DNA from: Altibacter lentus
GTDB lineage: Bacteria > Bacteroidota > Bacteroidia > Flavobacteriales > Flavobacteriaceae
DNA: 64,000 bases
Direction: 5' to 3'
Assembly (NCBI RefSeq): GCF_000746845.1
Contig: NZ_KN050846.1
Coordinates: 255,394-319,393 of the forward strand
The notes beneath the pieces are model-generated. The model was not told the DNA's origin and did not search any database. It saw only the letters and a program-made list of their open reading frames with translations. The translations under genes were made by a program, and so were the position numbers. This document shows positions 50,922 through 60,257 of the stretch, piece after piece; positions within the stretch are counted from its first letter, which is position 1; every line of letters begins with the position of its first letter.

Positions 50922-52769
50922 ATGAAGAAACGCAGCCTTTTAATCGTTATTGCCATTCTTTTAGGAACGTTTGCCATTGCGCAAGAAGATACGTTTGTAA
51001 AGGATAATTACACCAAAACCGAAACCTACATCACAATGCGGGACGGTGTGAAGTTGTTTACCGTGATCTATGCCCCAAAGGATACATCGAATTCGTACCC
51101 CATTTTGTTTCAACGAACACCGTATAGTTGTCAACCCTATGGGGAAGATCAGTTTCGTTCTAAGATCGGTCCCAATGAGTTTCTAATGAAGGAGAAGAAC
51201 ATTATTGTATATCAGGATGTTCGCGGTCGCTGGAATAGTGAAGGTGTGTATGACAATATGCGTGCCTATATCCCCAACAAGACAGGAAATCAGGTGGATG
51301 AGGCCAGCGATACGTACGACAGTATTGATTGGTTAGTGAAGAATGTTGCCAATAACAACGGGCGAGTGGGTACCTGGGGGATTTCCTATCCGGGTTTCTA
51401 CGCTACCTACTCATTGCTGGATGCACATCCGGCGTTAAAGGCATCTTCACCCCAGGCGTGTATAGGAGACTTCTTTTTTGACGATTTTCACCACAACGGA
51501 GCATATTTGCTAAGCTATTGGCGTGCCACTGCCGTTTTTGGATATGAGAAGATCCAGCCTACCACCGAAGCTTGGTATTCTTTTCCCGAACTGGGGACTG
51601 AAGACCAGTATCAATTCTTTCTGGACATTGGACCCTTATCCAACCTAGATCAATACTACAAAGAAGATAACGTGTTTTGGCAGCAATTGAAAGAGCATCC
51701 CAATTATGATGAATTTTGGCGTTCTCGCGGGATCATTCAGCATTTAAAGAATATAAAACCGGCCGTAATGGTTGTAGGCGGTTTGTTTGACGCCGAAGAT
51801 CTGTACGGACCTTTTGAAACCTATGAAACCATAGAAGAAACCAGCGATACGTATAACACGCTGGTGTTTGGCCCCTGGAGTCATGGCGACTGGGCCCGAC
51901 TCAATGTGCGGCAGGCGATTGGTAATGTGTATTTTGGGGATAACCTGTCCAGAGATTACCAGCGAGATGTAGAAACAAAATTCTTCAATCACTTTTTAAA
52001 AGGAGCTGGTGACGGGAACACAGGGCTGCCTGAAGCGTATATGTTCGATTCCGGATCGCGTGAATGGAACAGTTATTCTGAATGGCCACCGAAAAACACT
52101 TCAAAAAAAACCTATTGGCTTCAGAAGGGGCAACGTCTCAATCCTTTTGCTGAAAAAAGCTTCACCTTCGAAGAATTTGTAAGTGACCCAAAGAAACCGG
52201 TGCCTTATTCCGAAGATATCAAGATGGTATTCACCCCCCGAAAGTACATGACGGACGATCAACGTTTCGCAGCACGACGCCCCGATGTTCTAGTCTTTGA
52301 AACTCCTGTGTTAACAGAGGATATCACACTGGCCGGCGACATTCTTGCTAGATTGCAGGTGGCCACAACAGGGACGGATGCCGATTGGATCGTGAAGGTG
52401 GTAGATGTATATCCACCGGACGCACCCGATTATGAAGAAACGCAGGATTATCTAAAGATGAGCAATTACCACATGATGGTTCGCAGTGAAGTGATGCGAG
52501 GTCGTTTCAGAAATGATTTCAGCAATCCCGAACCCTTTGTTCCCGACACAAAAACTCCGGTAACGATCAAACTACAGGATGTACACCACACGTTTAAAAA
52601 AGGTCATAAGATTCAAGTGCAAGTTCAAAGCACCTGGTTCCCTTTGATCGATCTCAATCCGCAAACGTACGTTCCCAATATCTTTGAAGCAAAGGAAAGT
52701 GATTTTCAGAAACAAACTCACAAGGTCTTTAATGACTCGTCTATAGAGTTTACAATTCTTCAAAAATAA
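50922..52769 (+). CDS. CocE/NonD-family exported hydrolase (X-Pro dipeptidyl-peptidase S15-like)
   Basis: Secreted serine hydrolase of 615 residues with a signal peptide (1-20). The alpha/beta-hydrolase domain has the nucleophile Ser155 in GTWGISYPG, and the catalytic Asp and His are expected in VVGGLFDAEDLYGP and FGPWSHGDW. The oxyanion Tyr-type residue is in RTPYSC. The C-terminal jelly-roll (about 420-610; DVLVFETPVLTEDITLAGDILARLQVATTGTDADW) is typical of CocE and of glutaryl-7-ACA acylases. It cleaves N-terminal X-Pro dipeptides, acyl amides or esters; which cannot be told. It is probably periplasmic and closes the FMN reductase-pabB-tilS-dsbD operon. Confidence 0.9.
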   Translation: MKKRSLLIVIAILLGTFAIAQEDTFVKDNYTKTETYITMRDGVKLFTVIYAPKDTSNSYPILFQRTPYSCQPYGEDQFRSKIGPNEFLMKEKNIIVYQDVRGRWNSEGVYDNMRAYIPNKTGNQVDEASDTYDSIDWLVKNVANNNGRVGTWGISYPGFYATYSLLDAHPALKASSPQACIGDFFFDDFHHNGAYLLSYWRATAVFGYEKIQPTTEAWYSFPELGTEDQYQFFLDIGPLSNLDQYYKEDNVFWQQLKEHPNYDEFWRSRGIIQHLKNIKPAVMVVGGLFDAEDLYGPFETYETIEETSDTYNTLVFGPWSHGDWARLNVRQAIGNVYFGDNLSRDYQRDVETKFFNHFLKGAGDGNTGLPEAYMFDSGSREWNSYSEWPPKNTSKKTYWLQKGQRLNPFAEKSFTFEEFVSDPKKPVPYSEDIKMVFTPRKYMTDDQRFAARRPDVLVFETPVLTEDITLAGDILARLQVATTGTDADWIVKVVDVYPPDAPDYEETQDYLKMSNYHMMVRSEVMRGRFRNDFSNPEPFVPDTKTPVTIKLQDVHHTFKKGHKIQVQVQSTWFPLIDLNPQTYVPNIFEAKESDFQKQTHKVFNDSSIEFTILQK

Positions 52770-52785
52770 TTAGAAAGGATAGGGT

Positions 52786-52935
52786 ATAAAAAAAGCGTCC
52801 CGGTCTTCACCTGGACGCTATAACAAACCTAACTTAGTAAATTTTAAAAGCGTTTAAGCAACTTCTAAAAAGCGCATCGAAAAAATTTTCTATCCCCACA
52901 AAAAATATTCCGATACCTATTCACTAATTCAATAC
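52786..52935 (-). ncRNA. candidate minus-strand small RNA in the 323-bp gap 52770-53092
   Basis: On the minus strand TATCTTTG (52936-52943) is an exact -7 box, and about 140 nt later a stem AGCGTCC/GGACGCT (52794-52819) is followed by seven T (52794-52788), an intrinsic terminator. No protein gene lies between. On the plus strand the same hairpin lacks a T-tract, so it does not fit as terminator of the upstream gene. No proper -33 box is visible. Either an antisense or trans-acting RNA, or chance. Confidence 0.3.
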
Positions 52936-52965
52936 CAAAGATAAATTTCATAAGTACGCAAGTCC

Positions 52966-52989
52966 ATACGTACAAACACGTATTTTTTT
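52966..52989 (+). terminator. possible terminator/attenuator before pfkA
   Basis: Stem ATACGT/ACGTAT with loop ACAAAC, followed by seven T. An overlapping alternative pairing, GTACG (52954-52958) with CGTAC (52969-52973), would prevent it. A terminator for the CocE operon or an attenuator are both possible. Confidence 0.35.
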
Positions 52990-53043
52990 ACCAAAATGAA
53001 AGATTCTTGTCGTTAGCATAAAGCCCGCAATACTGTGATAAAA

Positions 53044-53057
53044 ATGACTCAAGTCAT
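53044..53057. promoter_or_regulatory. palindrome upstream of the pfkA operon
   Basis: ATGACT-CA-AGTCAT, 6-bp perfect arms, 35 bp before the pfkA start codon. It may be an operator for a regulator of glycolytic genes. Confidence 0.3.
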
Positions 53058-53092
53058 TGTGCTCTTTAAAATTAAATCATAGTTTTACCGTA

Positions 53093-54079
53093 ATGAATAC
53101 CGAAATAAAAAAAGTTGCTGTTTTAACCAGTGGTGGTGACTCGCCGGGCATGAATGCTGCCATCCGTGCAGTGGTACGTGCGTGCGCCTATCATCAATTG
53201 GAATGTGTGGGCGTTTATCGTGGTCTTCAGGGGCTCATAGAAGGTGATTTTAAGCAATTGGACGCCCGTTCTGTAAAGAATCTCATCAACAGAGGCGGCA
53301 CCTTTTTAAAATCGGCCCGTTCCAAAGAATTTCGAACGAAGGAAGGTCGGCAAAAAGCCTACGATGCCCTAAGGAAAGAAAAGGTAGATGCCTTGGTCGT
53401 AATTGGTGGCGATGGCACTTTTGCCGGAGCGATCGTCTTTAATGAGGAACACAACTTTCCGGTGGTAGGATTACCGGGAACCATTGACAATGATATCAAT
53501 GGAACCGATTTTACCATTGGTTATGATACTGCTTTAAACACAGTAGTGGAGGCCATCGACAAGATACGGGACACCGCTAATTCCCACAACCGGTTGTTCT
53601 TGGTAGAGGTCATGGGGCGCGATGCAGGAGATATCGCTTTAAACGCCGGAATTGGCGCAGGAGCCGAAGAGATCCTTATCCCGGAGCAGAATTTGGGTCG
53701 AGAACGGCTTGTCTCTTCTTTAAAACGAAGTAAGAAATCCGGGAAGACTTCAAGCATCGTGGTGGTGGCTGAAGGTGACCAGATAGGAAAGAATATTTTT
53801 GAACTCGCAAAATACATCGAAGACCATTTGCAGGAATACGAAGTACGGGTCACCGTATTAGGTCACATACAACGGGGCGGAGCACCCAGTTGTTATGACA
53901 GGGTCTTGGCAAGCAGACTGGGGGTTGGTGCTATTGATGCTTTGCTTCGCGGGGAACGAGATGTCATGATTGGGCTGGTGCATAATAAAGTAGTGTCTGT
54001 TCCTTTTACAGAAGCGATAAAAGGAACCAATGTCATTGACGAAGAACTAATACGTGTAGCAGATATCACTTCGATCTAA
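53093..54079 (+). CDS. pfkA: ATP-dependent 6-phosphofructokinase
   Basis: Cytosolic glycolytic enzyme of 328 residues, started at 53093 (MNTEIKKVAVLTSGGDSPGMNAAIRAVVR); the frame is open 12 codons further but with no homology to PfkA. ATP binding is in LTSGGDSPGMNAA and VIGGDGTFAGA, and the catalytic Asp in LPGTIDNDINGTDFTIGYDTA. The VEVMGRDAGDIALNAGIGAGAEEI block and the effector-site Arg residues are normal, so it is an allosteric ATP-PFK. It phosphorylates fructose-6-phosphate. First gene of the pfkA-gap-nagK-pgi group. Confidence 0.96.
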   Translation: MNTEIKKVAVLTSGGDSPGMNAAIRAVVRACAYHQLECVGVYRGLQGLIEGDFKQLDARSVKNLINRGGTFLKSARSKEFRTKEGRQKAYDALRKEKVDALVVIGGDGTFAGAIVFNEEHNFPVVGLPGTIDNDINGTDFTIGYDTALNTVVEAIDKIRDTANSHNRLFLVEVMGRDAGDIALNAGIGAGAEEILIPEQNLGRERLVSSLKRSKKSGKTSSIVVVAEGDQIGKNIFELAKYIEDHLQEYEVRVTVLGHIQRGGAPSCYDRVLASRLGVGAIDALLRGERDVMIGLVHNKVVSVPFTEAIKGTNVIDEELIRVADITSI

Positions 54080-54142
54080 TCTGAGCACATGAATATAATA
54101 ATGAAGGTTGTACTTGACAACGAGATAAACAGGATTGAATAG

Positions 54143-55141
<999 letters not shown>

Positions 55142-55143
55142 TT

Positions 55144-56022
55144 ATGATTCTATTTACCGATGGCGGTTCGACCAAATGCGACTGGATCTTGATGGATCAC
55201 AGCGGTGACGTGCTGCTTAAGACCCAGACACCCGGGTTGAATCCGGCGGTGGTGCCACAAGAAGAGATCGAAAGACGCATCCTCTCGAACAATGCCTTGC
55301 AAAGTGTGGTAGAAAAGGTGACCATCCTTGATTTCTATGGGGCCGGTTGCAGCACAAAAACACCGGTCGCCATGTTGCAGGCCACCTTAAGCCGGATCTT
55401 TACGCAGGCTACCATATCGGTTCAAGAAGATATGGTTGCAGCGGTTCACGCTGTCACCACCACTCCGGGTATTGTGTGTATCCTGGGAACAGGTTCAAAC
55501 AGCTGTTATTTTGACGGAACAACCTTACGTACGGTGGCGCCTTCCTTGGGCTATTCGGTGATGGATGAGGCCAGTGGCAACTATTTTGGCAAACAATTGC
55601 TTCGGGATTATTTTTATGGGCGGATGCCTGCCGAGACAGCATCAGAATTTGCCGCCAGGTTCGATCTGGAACCCGATACCATCAAGCTGAACTTATACAA
55701 ACGCACAAATGCGAATGCGTATCTTGCTTCTTTTGCTGAATTTATTTTTACTTCGGAAGCGATAAACGATTATTTTTACCAACTGATTCGGAAAGGGGTC
55801 GATGAGTTCATAGCTTGCAGGGTGCTTCCGTTTTCCGAAGCAAAGAAGGTGCCGATACATTTTATGGGCTCCATTGCTCATTTTTCAGAAAAGATCCTAC
55901 GCGACAGCTGTAAGGAACATGGATTACAGTTGGGAAAGGTCTTACAACGACCCATTGACGGATTGATAGATTATTACAGGACCCATAGGATCCAAAACGG
56001 AAATACAACAAAAAAACACTAA
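55144..56022 (+). CDS. N-acetylglucosamine kinase-like protein (BadF/BadG family)
   Basis: Cytosolic sugar kinase of 292 residues in the ASKHA superfamily. It starts MILFTDGGSTKCDWILMD, a phosphate-1 loop, and contains GIVCILGTGSNSCYFDG (phosphate-2) and GSIAHFSEKILRD (adenosine motif). These match eukaryotic-type NAGK and the BadF/BadG/BcrA/BcrD ATPase family. The likely reaction is ATP-dependent phosphorylation of GlcNAc to its 6-phosphate, which would feed amino-sugars from chitin or cell-wall recycling into the same cluster as pgi. It begins 2 bp after gap and ends 14 bp before pgi, so it is cotranscribed. Confidence 0.85.
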   Translation: MILFTDGGSTKCDWILMDHSGDVLLKTQTPGLNPAVVPQEEIERRILSNNALQSVVEKVTILDFYGAGCSTKTPVAMLQATLSRIFTQATISVQEDMVAAVHAVTTTPGIVCILGTGSNSCYFDGTTLRTVAPSLGYSVMDEASGNYFGKQLLRDYFYGRMPAETASEFAARFDLEPDTIKLNLYKRTNANAYLASFAEFIFTSEAINDYFYQLIRKGVDEFIACRVLPFSEAKKVPIHFMGSIAHFSEKILRDSCKEHGLQLGKVLQRPIDGLIDYYRTHRIQNGNTTKKH

Positions 56023-56036
56023 ACAGAATAAACCAC

Positions 56037-57605
56037 ATGTCATTACCCGCCATAGATCCTACCACCACGGAAGCCTGGAAAAAGCTTACCCACCATTTTG
56101 AGGAGCTGCGGGACATCACCATCCCGGATATGTTTGCAAAGGAGCCAGGTCGTGCCGAACGTATGGGATTAAGCTGGGAATCCATGTATGTTGACATTTC
56201 AAAGAACAGGATCACCGAAAAAACACGTTCACTCCTGTATGAGCTGGCTATGGAAGTTCAACTCCCGGAAGCAATTAGCGCACAGTTTGCAGGAAATCCT
56301 ATCAATGAGACCGAGAAAAGAGCAGTGCTACATACCGCATTGCGTGATTTTGAAAATCTGAACCCGGATGTTGAAGAAACACTGCAGCAAATGAAGCAGT
56401 TTTCGGAAGCAGTGATAAGCGGGGAGTGGAAGGGATTTTCAGGAAAGCCCATTACCGATATAGTGAATATTGGTATAGGAGGAAGTACGTTAGGTCCGGA
56501 AATGGTGACCGAGGCCCTGAAGTTCTACAAGAACCATTTGAAGGTGCATTTTATCTCAAATGTAGATGGAGACCACGTCGCAGAGACGTTACAGCAGTTA
56601 GATCGTGAGACGACGCTGTTTATTGTGGTTTCAAAAAGTTTTACAACCCATGAAACCCTTGTCAACGCGCATACAGCAAGGCGATGGTTCTTGGAAAAAG
56701 CGCCCGCTGAGACTATTGAGAAACATTTCGTAGCGGTCTCCACAAATTTGGAAGCCGTGGAAGCTTTTGGTATTGCTAAAGAAAATACCTTTCCTTTATG
56801 GGATTGGGTAGGCGGACGTTTTTCAGTGTGGAGTGCTGTGGGCTTATCCGTATGTTGCTCTATTGGGTACACCCATTTTAAAGCGTTGCTGCAAGGAGCT
56901 CATGAAATGGATGTCCACTTTAAAGAAACAGAATTCGCGAAGAACATTCCCGTGACACTTGCGTTGCTGTCTGTATGGTACAATAATTTTTTTGGTACCG
57001 AGACCGAGGCCGTCATACCTTACTCCCAGTACCTAACCAAATTAGTACCTTATTTACAACAAGCCGTGATGGAAAGCAACGGAAAGAGTGTGGATAGGAA
57101 CGGAGATCCCGTTTCCTACCAGACCGGGACCATTGTGTGGGGAACTACCGGAACCAATGCACAGCACGCATTCTTTCAACTCTTGCATCAGGGGACAAAA
57201 ATGATCCCTGTGGATTTAATTCTATTTTCAGAATCGCTGCACGGAAATAACGAACACCAAAGTATATTACTGGCGAATTGTTTGGCCCAATCTGAAGCGT
57301 TAATGCAAGGAACTCTGGGGACTACTGTCGAAAATTCGTTCAAAAAATTTGAAGGCAATAAACCTAGCACCACGCTTTTACTGGAAAAACTCACACCAAA
57401 TAACTTAGGAAGGCTTATGGCGCTCTATGAACACAAGTTGTTTGTACAGGGAATACTGTGGAATATCTTCAGTTATGATCAATGGGGGGTTGAATTGGGT
57501 AAAAAACTGGCACATAACACATTGAGTGCGGTGCAAACCAGAGACGACTCTTCTATTGACAATACGGCAACCTTGCAATTGCTGCAACGTATTCGTAAGC
57601 ACTAA
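56037..57605 (+). CDS. pgi: glucose-6-phosphate isomerase
   Basis: Cytosolic isomerase of 522 residues interconverting glucose-6-phosphate and fructose-6-phosphate. Signature blocks: VNIGIGGSTLGPEMVTEAL, VVSKSFTTHETLVNAHTARRWF, the DWVGGRFSVWSAVGL loop, and GTNAQHAFFQLLHQGT with the catalytic His. Length and order are typical of the bacterial hexameric/dimeric long form. It ends the sugar-phosphate operon. Together with pfkA and gap it supplies the upper part of glycolysis; the kinase gene in front suggests feeding from GlcNAc-6-phosphate via fructose-6-phosphate. Confidence 0.96.
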   Translation: MSLPAIDPTTTEAWKKLTHHFEELRDITIPDMFAKEPGRAERMGLSWESMYVDISKNRITEKTRSLLYELAMEVQLPEAISAQFAGNPINETEKRAVLHTALRDFENLNPDVEETLQQMKQFSEAVISGEWKGFSGKPITDIVNIGIGGSTLGPEMVTEALKFYKNHLKVHFISNVDGDHVAETLQQLDRETTLFIVVSKSFTTHETLVNAHTARRWFLEKAPAETIEKHFVAVSTNLEAVEAFGIAKENTFPLWDWVGGRFSVWSAVGLSVCCSIGYTHFKALLQGAHEMDVHFKETEFAKNIPVTLALLSVWYNNFFGTETEAVIPYSQYLTKLVPYLQQAVMESNGKSVDRNGDPVSYQTGTIVWGTTGTNAQHAFFQLLHQGTKMIPVDLILFSESLHGNNEHQSILLANCLAQSEALMQGTLGTTVENSFKKFEGNKPSTTLLLEKLTPNNLGRLMALYEHKLFVQGILWNIFSYDQWGVELGKKLAHNTLSAVQTRDDSSIDNTATLQLLQRIRKH

Positions 57606-57647
57606 TTATTTTCCTTTTTTGTCGATCAATCTTTACCAAGGATCCTA

Positions 57648-57677
57648 TTGATAACCATTGGTTTTTTTATACTTTTA
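57648..57677 (+). promoter_or_regulatory. promoter of the four-gene signalling cassette
   Basis: -33 TTG (57648-57650), a 19-bp spacer and -7 TACTTTTA (57670-57677), one base from consensus. It precedes the ATG at 57708 by about 30 bp. No ACCC-N4-GGGT element is present. Confidence 0.5.
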
Positions 57678-57707
57678 AGTCTGATAATAACCTTAAACAA
57701 CTAAATT

Positions 57708-58067
57708 ATGAGTGAGACCGATAAGAAGATCACCCTCCAGCAGGCAAAGGACTGGACCGCGAACTGGAGAAGTACACCCTCCACCAGCGCACGAGCCTTT
57801 TTAATTCCTGTTCAAGATCTGCAAGGCGTACTTGCCGAAATGGGGAACCCTACGTCAGGGGACGCCTGTGTACGAGCGTATCTGGGAATTGACACGGCAA
57901 CCAATACCGAAAAGTTGATCATCGTTGGAACCGAAAAGAACCGAGAAGGCGTGTATGAGGATCTACTGCCTGTCTCGCTCAATACTATTGATGCAGGAGC
58001 CAACGGGATCTGGGACTTTTCAGAGCCTTGTCCTCCAAAATGTGATCCAAACAGCGCTTTGAACTAA
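57708..58067 (+). CDS. conserved hypothetical small soluble protein
   Basis: Cytosolic-looking protein of 119 residues with no signal peptide or transmembrane segment. It has an N-terminal helix (ITLQQAKDWTANWRS), a mixed beta-alpha core (RAFLIPVQDLQGVLAEMG, CVRAYLGIDTATNTEKLIIVGTEKN), and a C-terminus with a Cys-Pro-Pro-Lys-Cys motif (SEPCPPKCDPNS) that could bind metal. I recognise no named domain, though similar short proteins occur next to sensor genes in flavobacteria. Its stop codon is directly followed by the next start codon (TAA-ATG), so it is coupled to the membrane protein and kinase genes and may be an input module. Confidence 0.65.
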   Translation: MSETDKKITLQQAKDWTANWRSTPSTSARAFLIPVQDLQGVLAEMGNPTSGDACVRAYLGIDTATNTEKLIIVGTEKNREGVYEDLLPVSLNTIDAGANGIWDFSEPCPPKCDPNSALN

Positions 58068-58718
58068 ATGAGTGATGTATTCGATATTCTGGGGGATATT
58101 ACGATCTATTTGTCGGTTATATACCCCATTTTTTATATTCTTGGTTTTTCAAAGAACAACAAAACCTACAAAATCTTTACCCTTTACCTTATTGCCATAG
58201 CACTGGTTCAAATTTCCTTGCGTTTGCATAAATATGTCTATCCAAGCCAACCTAATTTGTACTTGTTCGTATATTACTTTGTATCTCAGTTTATTTTTCT
58301 CTCGCTATTCTATTATCAGTTACTTAAGCAGAAATGGATTCTTTTTGTAGGAGGAGCAACCTTGCTTTTTATCGGGGTGCAATACATGGTCACTCCGGAT
58401 ATGTATTTTCGTTACAACCCCATAGGTGCTAGTATCACACAAGGTCTATTGGTCTTTTATTCCTTATTGTATTTCTACCGCTCCTTATCCGGAAAGAAAG
58501 AGTTTCTTATTGTGAATGTGGGTATTTTCTTTTATCTCTTGTCAAGTATCCTCATCTTTGCCTCGGGGAATCTGGTATTAGATGAGACGATTCCGGCGTA
58601 CATACCCAGTCTATTACAGGATATCAATATCTCCTTGTATCTTATTTTTCAATTGCTTATCATTTTGGAATGGTGGAAGAATTACTCGCATAGTGTGGTA
58701 ATAAAATTCAAGAATTAG
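58068..58718 (+). CDS. polytopic membrane protein of a signalling cassette
   Basis: Inner-membrane protein of 216 residues with six or seven predicted helices and almost no soluble part. Aromatic residues are frequent (YLFVYYFVSQFIFLSLFYYQL). It recalls 7TM sensor-type modules without an extracellular domain, but no family can be named. It sits between the small protein and the histidine kinase gene, with one base between its stop and the kinase start. The kinase has only one transmembrane helix, so this protein may provide the missing sensory part. Confidence 0.65.
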   Translation: MSDVFDILGDITIYLSVIYPIFYILGFSKNNKTYKIFTLYLIAIALVQISLRLHKYVYPSQPNLYLFVYYFVSQFIFLSLFYYQLLKQKWILFVGGATLLFIGVQYMVTPDMYFRYNPIGASITQGLLVFYSLLYFYRSLSGKKEFLIVNVGIFFYLLSSILIFASGNLVLDETIPAYIPSLLQDINISLYLIFQLLIILEWWKNYSHSVVIKFKN

Positions 58719-58719
58719 T

Positions 58720-59508
58720 ATGATTTCTTCTGAAGATCAGATTATCGTAATCATTATTACAGCGCTCGTCATGGTGATCCTCATGTCGGCAGCGATCATT
58801 GCTTTTTTCTATTTCAGCCGAAAGAAGATCGTAAAAACCGAACTGGAAAAGGCGAACATGCAGATCGAACACCAAAAGGACGTCATCCAATCAACATTGA
58901 TTACTCAGGAAGAGGAGCGGAAGCGTATCGCACAGGACCTTCACGATGCCATTAGCTCAAAGCTCAACGTGGTCTCGCTCAATGCCAATTTTTTAACCGA
59001 AGAAAATATCTCCTCCCGGCAAACCAACACCATTGGAAAGCAGATCCTGTCCATCACTTCCACAATTTTAGAAAGTTCCCGTAAGATCGCTCATGACCTC
59101 TTGCCGCCAACCATAGAAAAATTTGGTCTCAAAGCAGCCCTGGAAGAATTATGCGATGAGGTGGGAGAGACAAAAAAGTTTCAAATACGTTATGATCTTT
59201 CGTATGAGGAAGGATTTTTACCTTCGGAAAAGGAATTGCATTTGTTTCGTATTGTGCAAGAGCTATTTAATAACGCAATAAAACATTCCGAAGCGACCAC
59301 CTTGCAACTCACCTTAAAAACCGAACAAAACGAACTATCTTTACAATACGAAGATAACGGAAAGGGCTTTGATCCTCATACCCAAAAATTGGCGAAAGGC
59401 CTCGGGATGAGCGGTATTACCAATCGTGTGGCGATCTTGAACGGATCGTTAGCAACCGTCTCAAATCCGGGGGAAGGTGTTCAATTGATTATACGAATAG
59501 AAAGATGA
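58720..59508 (+). CDS. sensor histidine kinase (HisKA_3/NarX-type)
   Basis: Membrane-bound kinase of 262 residues. One helix (8-32), no extracellular domain, then a coiled coil (about 36-62), a HisKA_3 dimerisation domain with phospho-His75 in RIAQDLHDAISSKLN and a HATPase_c domain (about 165-262) with LFRIVQELFNNAIKHS, YEDNGKGFDP and GLGMSGITNRVAIL. It lacks any known sensor domain, so signals must come from a partner, most simply the membrane protein encoded before it. The gene overlaps that of the response regulator by 4 bp. Confidence 0.92.
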   Translation: MISSEDQIIVIIITALVMVILMSAAIIAFFYFSRKKIVKTELEKANMQIEHQKDVIQSTLITQEEERKRIAQDLHDAISSKLNVVSLNANFLTEENISSRQTNTIGKQILSITSTILESSRKIAHDLLPPTIEKFGLKAALEELCDEVGETKKFQIRYDLSYEEGFLPSEKELHLFRIVQELFNNAIKHSEATTLQLTLKTEQNELSLQYEDNGKGFDPHTQKLAKGLGMSGITNRVAILNGSLATVSNPGEGVQLIIRIER

Positions 59509-60182
59509 GTGAGAAGATTCATGTGGTACTGGCAGACGATGAAGAACTTTTTAGGGTGGGGATGTCCTATATCCTCTCCCGTGACGCTTCCATTGAGATC
59601 GATCATGAAGCATCGAACGGTCAGGAGCTTTTGGACTACCTCGCTAAAGCAACAAAACTACCCGGTATCATTGTGATGGATATTAAAATGCCAAAACTGA
59701 ATGGTGTGGAAGCAACCAAACGCATCCGACAAGAATATCCCGGGATTAGTATTATTACGCTTACCACCTACAATACAAAACCATTTATTAGAAACATGAT
59801 CGATGTGGGTGCCAGTGCCTATTTGGTAAAGAATTCACCCCCCGAAAAAGTGATACATACCATCAAACAAGTTTATTACAATGGCTTTTATTACGATAAT
59901 TACGTGATGCAGATCCTCAACGAGCGTGCTGCTTCGCTTGCTATTGCAGATGAGAAATCTGTATTTGACGAAAATTTCTTAACGCCGCGTGAAAGGGATG
60001 TCTTAGAGCTTATTTGTAAACAGCTCACGACCCAGGAGATCGCCGAAACCTTGTTTATTAGTCCGCGTACGGTAGAAGTACACCGCAAGAACCTCTTAGA
60101 AAAAACCGGTGTAAAGAATATTGCCGGCTTAGTGATATTTGCTATTAACAACGATCTGGTGCCGCCCATCATTATAGATTAG
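59505..60182 (+). CDS. LuxR/NarL-family response regulator
   Basis: Cytosolic DNA-binding regulator of 225 residues. The receiver domain has an LADDEE acidic pocket, phospho-Asp59 in IIVMDIKMPKLNG, Thr in IITLTTYN and Lys in AYLVKNSPPE. The LuxR helix-turn-helix (about 158-218) is LTPRERDVLELICKQLTTQEIAETLFISPRTVEVHRKNLLEKTGV. It is translationally coupled to the kinase by an ATGA overlap, making a cognate pair. Target genes are unknown; the nearby comM gene and the AT-rich T9SS insert downstream are transcribed in the same direction, but no shared operator was found. Confidence 0.93.
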   Translation: MSEKIHVVLADDEELFRVGMSYILSRDASIEIDHEASNGQELLDYLAKATKLPGIIVMDIKMPKLNGVEATKRIRQEYPGISIITLTTYNTKPFIRNMIDVGASAYLVKNSPPEKVIHTIKQVYYNGFYYDNYVMQILNERAASLAIADEKSVFDENFLTPRERDVLELICKQLTTQEIAETLFISPRTVEVHRKNLLEKTGVKNIAGLVIFAINNDLVPPIIID

Positions 60183-60257
60183 GTTGTTATTTTCTTCGGA
60201 AGGTATTTTTTACTACCTTAGTCCTTCAGCAGTCAACTCCCCGATTAATGATCGATC

